NCBI GenBank assembly: GCA_964496755.1
Contig: CAZCBD010000017.1
Location: 1 to 24,858 of the forward strand
DNA: 24,858 nucleotides
From: CAZCBD01 sp964496755
Lineage (GTDB): Bacteria > Bacteroidota > Ignavibacteria > Ignavibacteriales > Melioribacteraceae
Direction: 5' to 3'
Shown one piece after another: positions 16,306-24,191 of this stretch. A program made the translations under genes and the position numbers. Under the pieces are notes generated by a model, which made no database searches, had not been told where the DNA came from, and saw only the letters and a program-made list of their open reading frames with translations. Position 1 is the stretch's first letter. Every line of letters begins with the position of its first letter.

Positions 16306-18882
16306 TTAAAATAAATCTTCAATTATTTTATCAACGGCAGAAAGAGCAGCTTCAATTTTAGAAATATCACGTCCGCCGGCAGTAGCCATATGAGGTCTTC
16401 CGCCGCCGCCGCCGCCAACAATTTTTGCAACGGCACCAACAATTTTCCCTGCCATAATTTTTTTATCTTTAATCAAATCGTCGGTAACTACACAAACAAT
16501 TCCTACTTTTTCATCAATTGCTGAAATTAATATTCCAATTCCGGATTTTAATTTCGAGCGTAGTTCATCTCCCATCGATTTAAGTTCGTCCATATTTACG
16601 GCGGAAACTTTTCCTTTACATAATTTAATTTCGCCAATATTTGTAGGGTTAGAAATAATATCTTCCAATCCACCCAATTTAGATTTCAATTCAAATTCCG
16701 CTAATTCTTTTTCCAGTTTTTTCTTTTCATTTTGCAGTTCGGAAATCTTAATTTCTGCGGATTTAATTTTTTCAGTCTGTTCAGCAATAAATTTTTCAAC
16801 ACCTTCGGCAGTAACAGCTTCAATTCTACGAATACCACTGGAAATTGAGGATTCGGATATAATTTTAAACATACCGATTTGTGATGTATTTTTAACATGA
16901 GTTCCGCCGCAAAATTCTTTTGACTCACCAAATTCTACTACATTTACCTTGTTGCCGTATTTATCGCCGAAAAACATTAATGCTCCCATTTCTTTGGCTT
17001 TATCGAAATTGATTGCCAAATGATGATTCAAGGGAATATTTTTTCTAATTTTTTTATTTATTTCTTTTTCAATTTGGAATAAAGTTTCCTGAGAAATTTT
17101 TTCGAAATGAGTGAAATCGAATCTCAATCTATCTGCACCAACAAACGAACCGGATTGTTTTACGTGAGTACCTAAAATTTTTCTTAGCTCAAAATGAAGC
17201 AAATGAGTAGCACTGTGATTTCGCATTATTGCCCAGCGGTAATTATAATCAACGATAGCAATAGCATTATTGCCCGGCGAAATTTTTTCCGACGGATTTT
17301 TAATTACATGCACAATTCTGTTTTCAATTTTCGATACGGTTTGAATTTCGAATTTAGAATCACCTATTTTAAGAATTCCTTTGTCGGAAGTTTGTCCGCC
17401 CGATTCAACATAGAAAGGTGATTTATCTAAAATAACAAGCAGGTTATTTTCTTCCTGTTTTAATCCTACAATTTTTGCTTCGGTTTTCAGTTCATTGTAA
17501 CCGGTGAAAGTGGTTTCTTTGCAATTGTTCAAATCAAAATCGTTTAATGAATCGGTATTGATTTTAACCACGCTCGTTTTAGCTTTTGTGGATTGTCGGG
17601 CTCGTTGTTTTTGTTCATTCATTAGTTGGTTAAATTTATTTTCATCAATCGAAAGATTTTTTTCACGTGCCATTATGTTTGTTAAATCCGGTGGAAATCC
17701 GAATGTATCGTAAAGTTTAAAAACATCTTCTCCGGCAATTATATTTTTGTTTTCCGCAGTTACTTTTCGGGCAATTTGTTCGAATAATTCGATTCCTCTA
17801 TCCAATGTGGCATTAAAGCTAACTTCTTCGGATTTAATTATTTTTATAATATTATTTTGATTTTGTACTATTTCAGGAAAAACGTTACCCATTGTTTCAA
17901 CTAAAATTTTTACTAAGTCGAAAAGGAAAGGTTTGTTCAGGTCTAATTTTCTGCCATATCGGGCGGCACGTCGTAATATTCTTCGCAACACATAACCGCG
18001 TCCTTCATTTCCCGGTACTGCTCCGTCTGCAATAGCAAATGTTAAAGTACGAATGTGATCGGCAATAACATTCATTGGTATTATATTTTCGTTTTCATAT
18101 TTTTTTTCAGAAAGAGATGCGATTCTATCAATCAAAGGTTTGAATACATCGGTATCGTAATTCGATTTTTTGTTTTGGAGTACGGCACAAATTCTTTCGA
18201 AACCCATACCGGTATCTACGTGTTTTGCGGGAAGAGGATTTAATGTACCGGTTTCATCGCGGTAATATTGAATAAAAACAAGATTCCAAATTTCAATACA
18301 TTCTTCTGAGCCTGCATTAACCAGTTCCGGGTTTTCCAAATCATCCGATAAGTTGATATGAATTTCCGAACAGGGTCCGCAGGGTCCGGTTTCACCCATT
18401 TCCCAAAAATTATCTTTTTCATCGAATTTTAGAATGTGTGAGTTATCAATATCGGTTTTTTCTTTCCAAAGATTTAGGGATTCATCATCGGTTCTGTAAA
18501 CCGTGGCCCAGAGTCTTTCTTTGGGTAATTTCCAGACTTCGGTTAAAAGTTCCCATGCCCAAGTAATTGCTTCTTCTTTGTAATAATCGCCAAATGACCA
18601 ATTACCAAGCATTTCGAAAAAAGTGTGGTGGTAAGTATCGTGCCCTACTTCTTCCAAGTCGTTATGTTTTCCGCTAACTCGAATGCATTTTTGAGTATCG
18701 GCTGCACGCGAGTAGTCGCGGGAACCTGTTCCGGTAAATACATCTTTAAATTGATTCATTCCCGCATTTGTGAATAGAAGTGTGGGGTCATCGAAAGGAA
18801 CCACCGGCGCACTTGGTACAATTGTATGTTGTTTTGATTTAAAAAAATCTAGGAATTGTTTTCTGATTTCTTGTGATGTCAT
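16306..18882 (-). CDS. alaS: Alanine-tRNA ligase
   Basis: 858 residues from ATG 18880-18882 (MTSQEIRKQFLDFF), the normal AlaRS start; the frame runs upstream to a TTG at 18909 but CGGAAAAG next to the ATG supports the shorter form. Known reaction: ATP-dependent charging of tRNA-Ala, with hydrolysis of mischarged Ser/Gly-tRNA. Domains: class II catalytic core (LLFTNAGMNQFKD, GPCGPCSEIH), editing domain with HSATH (His556, His560) and CGGTH (Cys658, His662) zinc motifs, coiled coil (about 705-750, ELQNEKKKLEKELAEF), and C-Ala domain with a glycine-rich segment GGGGGGRPHM near 823. Complete and of normal length. It stands alone on the minus strand, convergent with arsC. Confidence 0.97.
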   Translation of the reverse strand: MTSQEIRKQFLDFFKSKQHTIVPSAPVVPFDDPTLLFTNAGMNQFKDVFTGTGSRDYSRAADTQKCIRVSGKHNDLEEVGHDTYHHTFFEMLGNWSFGDYYKEEAITWAWELLTEVWKLPKERLWATVYRTDDESLNLWKEKTDIDNSHILKFDEKDNFWEMGETGPCGPCSEIHINLSDDLENPELVNAGSEECIEIWNLVFIQYYRDETGTLNPLPAKHVDTGMGFERICAVLQNKKSNYDTDVFKPLIDRIASLSEKKYENENIIPMNVIADHIRTLTFAIADGAVPGNEGRGYVLRRILRRAARYGRKLDLNKPFLFDLVKILVETMGNVFPEIVQNQNNIIKIIKSEEVSFNATLDRGIELFEQIARKVTAENKNIIAGEDVFKLYDTFGFPPDLTNIMAREKNLSIDENKFNQLMNEQKQRARQSTKAKTSVVKINTDSLNDFDLNNCKETTFTGYNELKTEAKIVGLKQEENNLLVILDKSPFYVESGGQTSDKGILKIGDSKFEIQTVSKIENRIVHVIKNPSEKISPGNNAIAIVDYNYRWAIMRNHSATHLLHFELRKILGTHVKQSGSFVGADRLRFDFTHFEKISQETLFQIEKEINKKIRKNIPLNHHLAINFDKAKEMGALMFFGDKYGNKVNVVEFGESKEFCGGTHVKNTSQIGMFKIISESSISSGIRRIEAVTAEGVEKFIAEQTEKIKSAEIKISELQNEKKKLEKELAEFELKSKLGGLEDIISNPTNIGEIKLCKGKVSAVNMDELKSMGDELRSKLKSGIGILISAIDEKVGIVCVVTDDLIKDKKIMAGKIVGAVAKIVGGGGGGRPHMATAGGRDISKIEAALSAVDKIIEDLF

Positions 18883-18909
18883 AACTTTTCCGAATTTTAA
18901 AATTTTCAA

Positions 18910-19290
18910 TTTGTAAAAATAAACATTAAAATGTTAAAATAATAGAATTGATATTCATAATTAACAAATGGGAAATCAGGAAAACAAAACATGCTGATTT
19001 GTAATTCGGAATGGAACGTTTTTTAATTCCGAAAAAAATGTGAGAAGTTTATTTTGTGAAAAGTTTGGTTGTTGCTTTTTTAATGCAACTAAACGAATTT
19101 AAGAGCGGAATAGTATGTTTTTATTGTTTGCTCAGAGTGATTTTAGATGGCTATCCGTTTTTTTTGAATTTATTTAGTAATTATTGCTTTTCCATATGTT
19201 AAATGATATTTTGTGTGATAAACGAACGATAATTGAACATATTTTCCCGTTATCGGTAAGATTTTGGAGAAGTAAAAGGATTATGATTAT
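18910..19290. other. Intergenic region upstream of alaS and of the integrase remnant
   Basis: No convincing gene. Two inverted repeats are visible: TTCGGAAT (19005-19012) with ATTCCGAA (19026-19033), and GTTTGGTTG (19063-19071) with CAACTAAAC (19086-19094, one G-T wobble). Neither has a terminator tract on the plus strand. The second has AAC/GTT-type arms and lies 200 bases before the integrase remnant, but I cannot call it an att site. The region should also hold the alaS promoter; I see no clear consensus. Confidence 0.55.
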
Positions 19291-19598
19291 ATGACAGAGA
19301 ATAAACCTAAATTGTTAGACAAAGTAAGACAAGTTATTCGGTTCAAGCATTATAGCTTGAGAACAGAAGAATCTTACACCAATTGGCTAAAAAGATTTAT
19401 CTTTTCCCATAACAAAAAGCATCTTCTTGAAATGAGAGAAAAGGAAATAGGTGAATTACAATTCATCTTCTTGAATCAAGTTACGATATTAGAACAATAC
19501 AGGAATTATTAGGACATAAAAATGTGGGGACGACTATGATTTATACTCATGTGATTAACCAAGGTGGAAAGGGTGTAAGAAGCCCTGCTGATTTTTAG
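19291..19598 (+). pseudogene. intI: Integron integrase (IntI) remnant, internal deletion plus frameshift
   Basis: The first frame (from ATG 19291) gives the N-terminal SAM-like domain of an integron integrase: PKLLDKVRQVIRFKHYSLR, TEESYTNWLKRF, LEMREKEIGE. From about 19461 a different frame gives the C-terminus: HLLESSYDIRTIQELLGHKN, TTMIYTHV (catalytic Tyr) and the IntI-typical GGKGVRSPADF before TAG 19596-19598. The middle, about 200 codons with the catalytic Arg/Lys/His-x-x-Arg and the IntI-specific insertion, is gone. A 12-bp direct repeat (19420-19431 and 19464-19475) spans the junction area. Known role of the family: insertion and excision of gene cassettes at attI/attC. It reads in the same direction as the cassettes downstream, unlike the classical divergent layout. 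It cannot be active. Confidence 0.87.
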
Positions 19599-19686
19599 TT
19601 TAGGTTGCCAAAACGAGCAACATATACAAAAAAGAAAAATAATGAAAAAATGTGATTAAAATTATGAATACTAAACAGTTAATAAT

Positions 19687-19764
19687 TAACGAGCGACATG
19701 GATTAGGTAGCCTTGAAGAGCAACTTTTGCTTTTTTCATTAGTACACCTAATCTTATGTTATAC
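19687..19764 (+). other. attC-like site A
   Basis: Outer TAAC (19687-19690) and GTTA (19758-19761); inner GATTAGGT (19701-19708) pairs perfectly with ACCTAATC (19746-19753). Between inner and outer boxes the arms are unequal (ten versus four bases). GTTATAC departs from the GTTRRRY core. It ends 15 bases before the first cassette gene and could be attC of a lost cassette or part of an attI. Confidence 0.5.
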
Positions 19765-19779
19765 CGAATTGGAGAGTTC

Positions 19780-20523
19780 ATGGATAAAACAAAAATAACC
19801 GTAGTTACCATAGGGCATATACCTACTGAGCTTGATAAAAGAAAAATTAAGAACTGGAATTCTGATATATTCTATATTGTCGGTGATATAGAAAGTTATT
19901 CACTTACGAAAGATTCGGATGGGGTCGGCTGGGAGTTTAGTGACAATATATTAGAAGAAGTGTTACCTGAACAGTTTAGTGGAGATTTCTTAATAGCGAT
20001 AGTAAATGTTCCTTTAGAACTCAATTGGTACACTCGCCGTATTAGTAATAACCGGGTTGTTTTTACTTTCTACGAGATTAAAGAAATATTAAGTGATTTT
20101 CATATACCTTTAGAAAATATAATTTATCGGCTTTTATATGCATATACACTTGTGTTTAGAAGAAACGGCGGGAAAATTCCTTTAAATAAAGATGTTACTA
20201 ATTTTACCCATGATGAAACTCGTGGTTATCTATTCGATATGAACGGTATTAAAAAAGATTTAATTTATTCGTGTCACGAACCAATCATATGCTCTGATTG
20301 TGTTGAGAGAATGAAACATGAAAAGGTTTCTAATGACATAATATCTAAAGTACAAAAAGAAATACGGAATATCAAAAAGCCACTTTTCTATAGAATAATT
20401 GCTTTTATTAAAAAACATCCAATTTGGTCATTAGTAATATCGGCAATATCTGCAATTGTGTTTGGTGCAATTGGTTCATACATTGCAACACTAATATATG
20501 AGGCAATAAATAAGTCGGTATAA
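19780..20523 (+). CDS. Cassette protein of unknown function with C-terminal membrane anchor
   Basis: 247 residues from ATG 19780 (GGAG six bases upstream); an in-frame ATG at 19756 lies inside site A and is unlikely. I cannot assign a known function. Visible: an alpha/beta-like N-terminus (KITVVTIGHIP, DFLIAIVNVPLE, NWYTRRISNNRVVFTFYEI), a conserved-looking block FTHDETRGYLFDMNG (142-156), a cysteine cluster Cys165, Cys171, Cys174 (CxxC in IICSDC) that might bind zinc, an amphipathic helix, and one hydrophobic segment about 214-238 (PIWSLVISAISAIVFGA) near the C-terminus. The pattern HDETRG-x-LFDM-x-G matches what I recall of an uncharacterised, widely scattered bacterial family, so this is probably a real mobile protein. 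Its TAA stop is part of attC-like site B, typical of cassette genes. Confidence 0.8.
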   Translation: MDKTKITVVTIGHIPTELDKRKIKNWNSDIFYIVGDIESYSLTKDSDGVGWEFSDNILEEVLPEQFSGDFLIAIVNVPLELNWYTRRISNNRVVFTFYEIKEILSDFHIPLENIIYRLLYAYTLVFRRNGGKIPLNKDVTNFTHDETRGYLFDMNGIKKDLIYSCHEPIICSDCVERMKHEKVSNDIISKVQKEIRNIKKPLFYRIIAFIKKHPIWSLVISAISAIVFGAIGSYIATLIYEAINKSV

Positions 20524-20619
20524 CCCGCCAATCAAGCCGACAAAAAAACGTGTCCCGTTTTTCGTAATCCGACCAATTTCTTAAGCGTTTTTTTGCGGCT
20601 TATCGGCAACCCGTTAGTA
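20521..20619 (+). other. attC-like site B
   Basis: Outer TAAC (20521-20524, overlapping the stop of the preceding gene) and GTTA (20613-20616). Inner arms: AAGCCG (20534-20539) with CGGCTT (20596-20601), then a single unpaired A (20540), then CAAAAAAACG (20541-20550) with CGTTTTTTTG (20586-20595). A 16-bp stem with one extrahelical base is the architecture of attC. The core GTTAGTA is not an exact GTTRRRY. Confidence 0.7.
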
Positions 20620-20637
20620 AAAAAGAAAGAAGATGAT

Positions 20638-20763
20638 ATGGTGAAACTCCAAAATCCAACCGATAACACAGGCTATATGCCATTAAAACGGCACATAGCC
20701 AAAACCGATAAACGCAATATGTGTATTTGGGATGTGTGGGTAGGCCAAAAAGAAAAACAGTAA
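20638..20763 (+). CDS. Possible 41-residue cassette ORF
   Basis: ATG 20638 to TAA 20761-20763: 41 residues, basic, no recognisable family (MVKLQNPTDNTGYMPL at the start, CIWDVWVGQKEKQ at the end). GAAGA-rich bases precede the ATG (AAAGAAAGAAG). It follows site B directly, as the first ORF of a cassette would, and ends 19 bases before the HEFAH gene. A hairpin at 20671-20700 lies inside it, so it may not be a gene at all but part of a decayed recombination site. Confidence 0.3.
   Translation: MVKLQNPTDNTGYMPLKRHIAKTDKRNMCIWDVWVGQKEKQ
20671..20700 (+). repeat. Compact attC-like hairpin
   Basis: GGCTATATGCC (20671-20681) pairs with GGCACATAGCC (20690-20700) over an 8-base loop, with one A-C mismatch that becomes G-T on the bottom strand. 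The left arm GGCTAT and the right flank CATAGCCAAAACCG resemble those of site C (CATAGCCAAGACCG). AACCGATAA occurs on both sides. No GTT core follows on the right, so it may be a decayed site. Confidence 0.35.
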
Positions 20764-20782
20764 ATGAAAAATTTTAAACAAA

Positions 20783-21388
20783 ATGAAAATTACATATGTT
20801 ATGAATACGATTGAGATTGCAATAATAATTATTCTTCCTTTAATTCTTTTTTACCAATTAAGTAGTTGGAAAAAAAGTTCATACCTAATTATGATACCTG
20901 TATTATATGTGATATGGTATTTTTCATATGGAATGCTTCATGAATTTGCACATATGATTGGAGTATTGATTAGTGGGAAAGAAATATTAGATTATCAATT
21001 AATTCCTCATTTTTGGGAGGGTCAATTTGGAACCGGATTTGTAAAATTTGATTTTCAAGGAGATAAAAGGGACTTTTTAATACTTCTAATGCCTTACTTA
21101 AGAGACATTTTGTTAGTGATTATTGGATATTTTATTTTTAGTCGAAGAGTTTTGAAGAATTTATTTATTACCGGATTGGTACTGATACTATTTGTTTTTA
21201 GTTCGTTCTTTGATGTGACAAATAATTATTTAGCATATGTGTTTGGGTATATGAATGATTTTAATTCCATAAAAGTATCATCAAATAGTTTTATATCTCA
21301 TTTGATTGGTTTGTCTTTTATGATTACTTCACTTTTATTGACTGTGAAAATCTTATTAATAAGTAAGGGTTATCCTGAAAAAAGTTAG
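20783..21388 (+). CDS. Membrane protein with HEFAH (HExxH) motif, possible metallopeptidase
   Basis: 201 residues. Five or six hydrophobic segments: about 9-24, 36-50, 97-119, 127-143 and 172-193. The motif SYGMLHEFAHMIG places His53, Glu54 and His57 at the edge of a membrane segment, as the zinc site of M50-type intramembrane proteases. A later FFDVTNN (Asp144) could supply a third ligand, but the LDG-type second motif of M50 proteases is not seen. Function therefore stays open: membrane-embedded protease-like protein or a non-enzymatic relative. ATG 20783 is used; ATG 20801 is an alternative. It lies in the cassette array, closed by site C 14 bases after its stop. Confidence 0.75.
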   Translation: MKITYVMNTIEIAIIIILPLILFYQLSSWKKSSYLIMIPVLYVIWYFSYGMLHEFAHMIGVLISGKEILDYQLIPHFWEGQFGTGFVKFDFQGDKRDFLILLMPYLRDILLVIIGYFIFSRRVLKNLFITGLVLILFVFSSFFDVTNNYLAYVFGYMNDFNSIKVSSNSFISHLIGLSFMITSLLLTVKILLISKGYPEKS

Positions 21389-21402
21389 TATAAAAAGAAA
21401 CA

Positions 21403-21548
21403 GTACAACAACGGCTATAAGCAATGCGGGCGAAAGTGCAAAAAATGAAAATAATGAGTAAAAATAAATGACACAATGATTTGGAAATGAAGTGCAAGAA
21501 TCCCGATATAGCTATTTGGAGCACTGCTCATAGCCAAGACCGTTGTAG
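21403..21548 (+). other. attC-like site C
   Basis: Outer ACAAC (21405-21409) with GTTGT (21542-21546). Inner GGCTATAAGCAATGC (21413-21427) faces GCACTGCTCATAGCC (21521-21535): 13 of 15 pair on the top strand, and the two A-C mismatches become G-T pairs on the bottom strand. Loop about 93 bases, within the range of long attC sites. The right junction reads ACCGTTG. From 21549 to 21708 I see no gene, only AT-rich leader sequence before the recombinase. Confidence 0.8.
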
Positions 21549-21708
21549 CCACATTAAAAATGAAGTTAATGAAACTATTCTTTAATAATGTCAGAAATTT
21601 GAACTTATTTTTTTGTCCTTGACAAGAATAAGGCATCCTTTTTTTATAATGAAATTTGAGAAAAATAGTTAGCGGTTTATTAAATTAATTTATAAGGAAT
21701 AATGTAAA

Positions 21709-22543
21709 ATGAATGAAGTTATGGGAAAATATCGGAATGTACTGATTCAAAAAAGATATAGTGATAATACAATAAAAACGTATTGTAATTATTTCGAACA
21801 TTTTTGTCTTTATTTTAAGAATCAAATTTTAGAAAATATAACTTCAGATCAAATAAATTCCTTTATTTTATATTTGGTAAAATCGAAAAAAAATTCAATT
21901 AGTCAGCAAAACCAAAGAATAAATGCAATTAAATTTTATTATGAAAAAGTTCTTGGTAGAGAAAAACAATATTATGAACTGCACCGTCCCAAAAAAGAAA
22001 AGAAATTACCAAAAGTTCTTAGCAAAAATGAAGTTAAAAGAATTTTTGAGGAAACAGAGAATTTGAAACATAGATGTATTTTAATGCTTATATATTCGGC
22101 TGGATTACGACGAAGTGAATTGCTAAATCTAAAGATTTCCGATATTGACTCGGAAAGAATGTTAATTAATATTAATAACGCAAAAGGTAAAAAAGATCGT
22201 ATATCTCTGCTTTCCGATAATCTTTTGCAATTATTGCGACAATATTACAAAGAGTGCAAACCTAAACAATATCTTTTTGAAGGACAGAACGGTAGAAAAT
22301 ACTCGGCTTCAAGCGTGTCTAATATTCTTAAGAAATCTGCGATAAAAGCAGGAATAAAAACCGCATATGCTACGGCATAGTTTTGCAACTCATTTATTGG
22401 AACAAGGAACGGATTTAAGATATATTCAGGAATTGTTAGGACACGAAAGTTCAAAAACCACTGAAATTTATACACATGTGTCAAAAAAAGCAATAGAAAA
22501 AATAAAAAATCCGGTTGACGATTTTTTTAACAAGGAAAATTAA
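21709..22543 (+). pseudogene. XerC/D-type tyrosine recombinase, split by a frameshift near 22360
   Basis: Frame one (21709-22380) has the SAM-like N-terminal domain (RYSDNTIKTYCNYFEHF), the first catalytic Arg in SAGLRRSELLNL (Arg134) and the beta-hairpin Lys in NAKGKKDR. After AGIK the frame shifts by +1 and continues at 22361: PHMLRHSFATHLLEQGTDLR, LGHESS, then the nucleophile in EIYTHV and the end KNPVDDFFNKEN with TAA at 22541-22543. All six catalytic positions exist once frames are joined, giving about 277 residues. It lacks the IntI-specific insertion before PHxLRH and the GGxGVRSPxD ending, so it is XerC/D-like, not a classical integron integrase. It could be an assembly error, a decayed gene or recoding. 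It sits between site C and an attI-like site. Confidence 0.88.
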
Positions 22544-22556
22544 AATGATAAAAAAA

Positions 22557-22624
22557 TATACACAATTGTGTTTAGCCCGCCAATATAGGGGAATAAACGT
22601 AGTGGATATATACAACCGTTGTGA
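22557..22624 (+). other. attI-like junction after the recombinase
   Basis: The stretch between the recombinase stop and the nuclease gene ends in ACCGTTGTGA (22615-22624), sharing ACCGTTG with the right ends of sites C (21539-21545) and D (24311-24317). It begins with a small palindrome ACACAATTGTGT (22560-22571) but, unlike sites A to D, shows no good long inner arms. A recombinase-adjacent site without hairpin is what an attI would look like; this is inference. Confidence 0.4.
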
Positions 22625-22643
22625 GTAATTAAAAGGAACAAAA

Positions 22644-24185
22644 ATGGGAAAAGTAAATTTAGACGCGTTAATTCCAAGAGAAGATTTTGAAGTTCAAGAA
22701 AATCAAACACCTGGATTAACAAAAGCCACGATATCAATTGAAGATATTAAATCGGACTCCTTTTTCTTTATAAATATCAGAAAACCTGATTTTCAAAGGG
22801 AAACTAATGAATGGGATGACAAAAAAATTACACAGTTTATTAAAAGTTTTATTGAAGGTGACTTAATCCCTGCAATTATTTTATGGAGAAGTTCTGGTGG
22901 TTACTTATTTGTAATTGATGGGTCCCATCGTTTAAGTTCCTTGGCTGCTTGGGTAAATGATGATTATGGAGATGGAGAAATATCTAAAATGTTTTATGAT
23001 GGTGTTATTCCTGATGAACAAATAGAAGTAGCTGAAAAAACAAGGAAGTTGGTTAATTCTACAATTGGGTCATATAAAGATTTTAGATTAGCATTGACTT
23101 ATCCTGAAAAGGTAAAACCAGAAATTGTTTCAAATGCAAAAAATTTGGGTGCTTTGGCAATTCAATTACAATGGGTCGAAGGAGATGCAAGCAAAGCAGA
23201 AAATTCATTCTTTAAAATAAATCAGCAAGCAGCACCAATTGATAAGACAGAATTAAAATTATTAAAAACGAGAAGATATCCTAATAGTATAGCGGCAAGA
23301 GCTATTATAAGAAGTGGGAAAGGTCATAAGTATTGGTCTAAGTTCTCACAAGATATTCAAGCTGATATTCAAAGTTTAGCTCAACAAATAAATACTATTC
23401 TTTTTACACCTAAATTAGATACGCCAATTAAAACATTAGACATTCCAATTGGCGGTAAGGTTTATGCCGCATCAGCATTGCCTCTAATATTAGATTTTGT
23501 AGATATTTCAAATAACGTTGATGTAAAAACAATTTCAAAAGATACAACGGGAGAAGAAACTATTAAAATTCTGAAAAGAACGCTAAAAGTAGCCCGTTTG
23601 ATAAACAGTAACCATCCATCTTCACTAGGTTTACACCCAGTAATTTATTTTTATTCAAAAGATGGAAGACATAAAACAGCATTATTTTATAGTATTACGC
23701 GCTTTGTTGTTGAACTTGAAAAAAGAAATAAATTAAATGAATTTGTAAAAGCAAGAAAAGGTTTAGAAAATATCATTTGGAATTTTGATTATTTACTTCA
23801 ACAAATTAATAGAAAATACAGAAGTTCCTTAAAGAGTTCTACATATATAGCAAATTTTCTATTCGATTGTATGGACCTACTGAATCAGAATAAAGTAGAA
23901 AGTGATGTTATTAATGAAATAATCAAAACAAAATACGACTATTTAACATTAGAAAAGAATGAATTTGAAGAAACTGCTTCAAAGGATTTTAATACTAATA
24001 GGAAAAGTGCGGTTTATATAAAAGATGCTATTGAGAATGCTCCAAAATGTAAAATTTGTGGTGGACTTATTCATAGAAATTCTATTTCAATTGACCATAT
24101 AGAAAGAAAAGAAGATGGTGGTTTAGGTAAAGTTGACAATGGACAAATAACGCATCCATATTGTAATACTGGTTATAAAAATTAA
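22644..24185 (+). CDS. DUF262-like protein with C-terminal HNH nuclease, probable defence protein
   Basis: 513 residues from ATG 22644 (AAAGGA upstream). N-terminal ParB/DUF262-like domain: PDFQRETNEWDDKKITQFIK, then VIDGSHRLSSLAAW with Asp92, His95 and Arg96 in place of the usual DGQ(H/Q)R motif, and NQQAAPIDKTELK. The middle is helical. The C-terminal 45 residues are an HNH module: CKICGG (Cys469, Cys472), IDHIERKEDGG (Asp484, His485) and NGQITHPYCN. Known relatives: DUF262 proteins with HNH domains such as GmrSD-type restriction enzymes act against modified phage DNA using nucleotide hydrolysis. A solitary defence nuclease cleaving modified or foreign DNA is the best inference. The domain following DUF262 is not a recognisable DUF1524; the HNH is short. 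Carried as a cassette between the attI-like site and site D. Confidence 0.88.
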   Translation: MGKVNLDALIPREDFEVQENQTPGLTKATISIEDIKSDSFFFINIRKPDFQRETNEWDDKKITQFIKSFIEGDLIPAIILWRSSGGYLFVIDGSHRLSSLAAWVNDDYGDGEISKMFYDGVIPDEQIEVAEKTRKLVNSTIGSYKDFRLALTYPEKVKPEIVSNAKNLGALAIQLQWVEGDASKAENSFFKINQQAAPIDKTELKLLKTRRYPNSIAARAIIRSGKGHKYWSKFSQDIQADIQSLAQQINTILFTPKLDTPIKTLDIPIGGKVYAASALPLILDFVDISNNVDVKTISKDTTGEETIKILKRTLKVARLINSNHPSSLGLHPVIYFYSKDGRHKTALFYSITRFVVELEKRNKLNEFVKARKGLENIIWNFDYLLQQINRKYRSSLKSSTYIANFLFDCMDLLNQNKVESDVINEIIKTKYDYLTLEKNEFEETASKDFNTNRKSAVYIKDAIENAPKCKICGGLIHRNSISIDHIERKEDGGLGKVDNGQITHPYCNTGYKN

Positions 24186-24191
24186 AACTAC

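Noticed and set aside
16062..16322. Minus-strand open frame overlapping arsC and the repeat region
   Set aside because: It runs through the inverted repeat and antisense to ArsC; no family resemblance.
18883..19040. T-box or other riboswitch upstream of alaS
   Set aside because: The inverted repeat at 19005-19033 lacks any T-box landmarks and is over 120 bases from the start codon; T-boxes are not expected in this phylum.
19005..19094. The two inverted repeats before the intI remnant as attI or attC
   Set aside because: Arms are short, without paired inner and outer boxes, and no cassette follows directly.
21619..21650. TTGACA and TATAAT pair before the recombinase
   Set aside because: Spacing is 20 bases, too long for a normal sigma-70-type promoter, and this phylum uses a different consensus; probably chance in AT-rich DNA.
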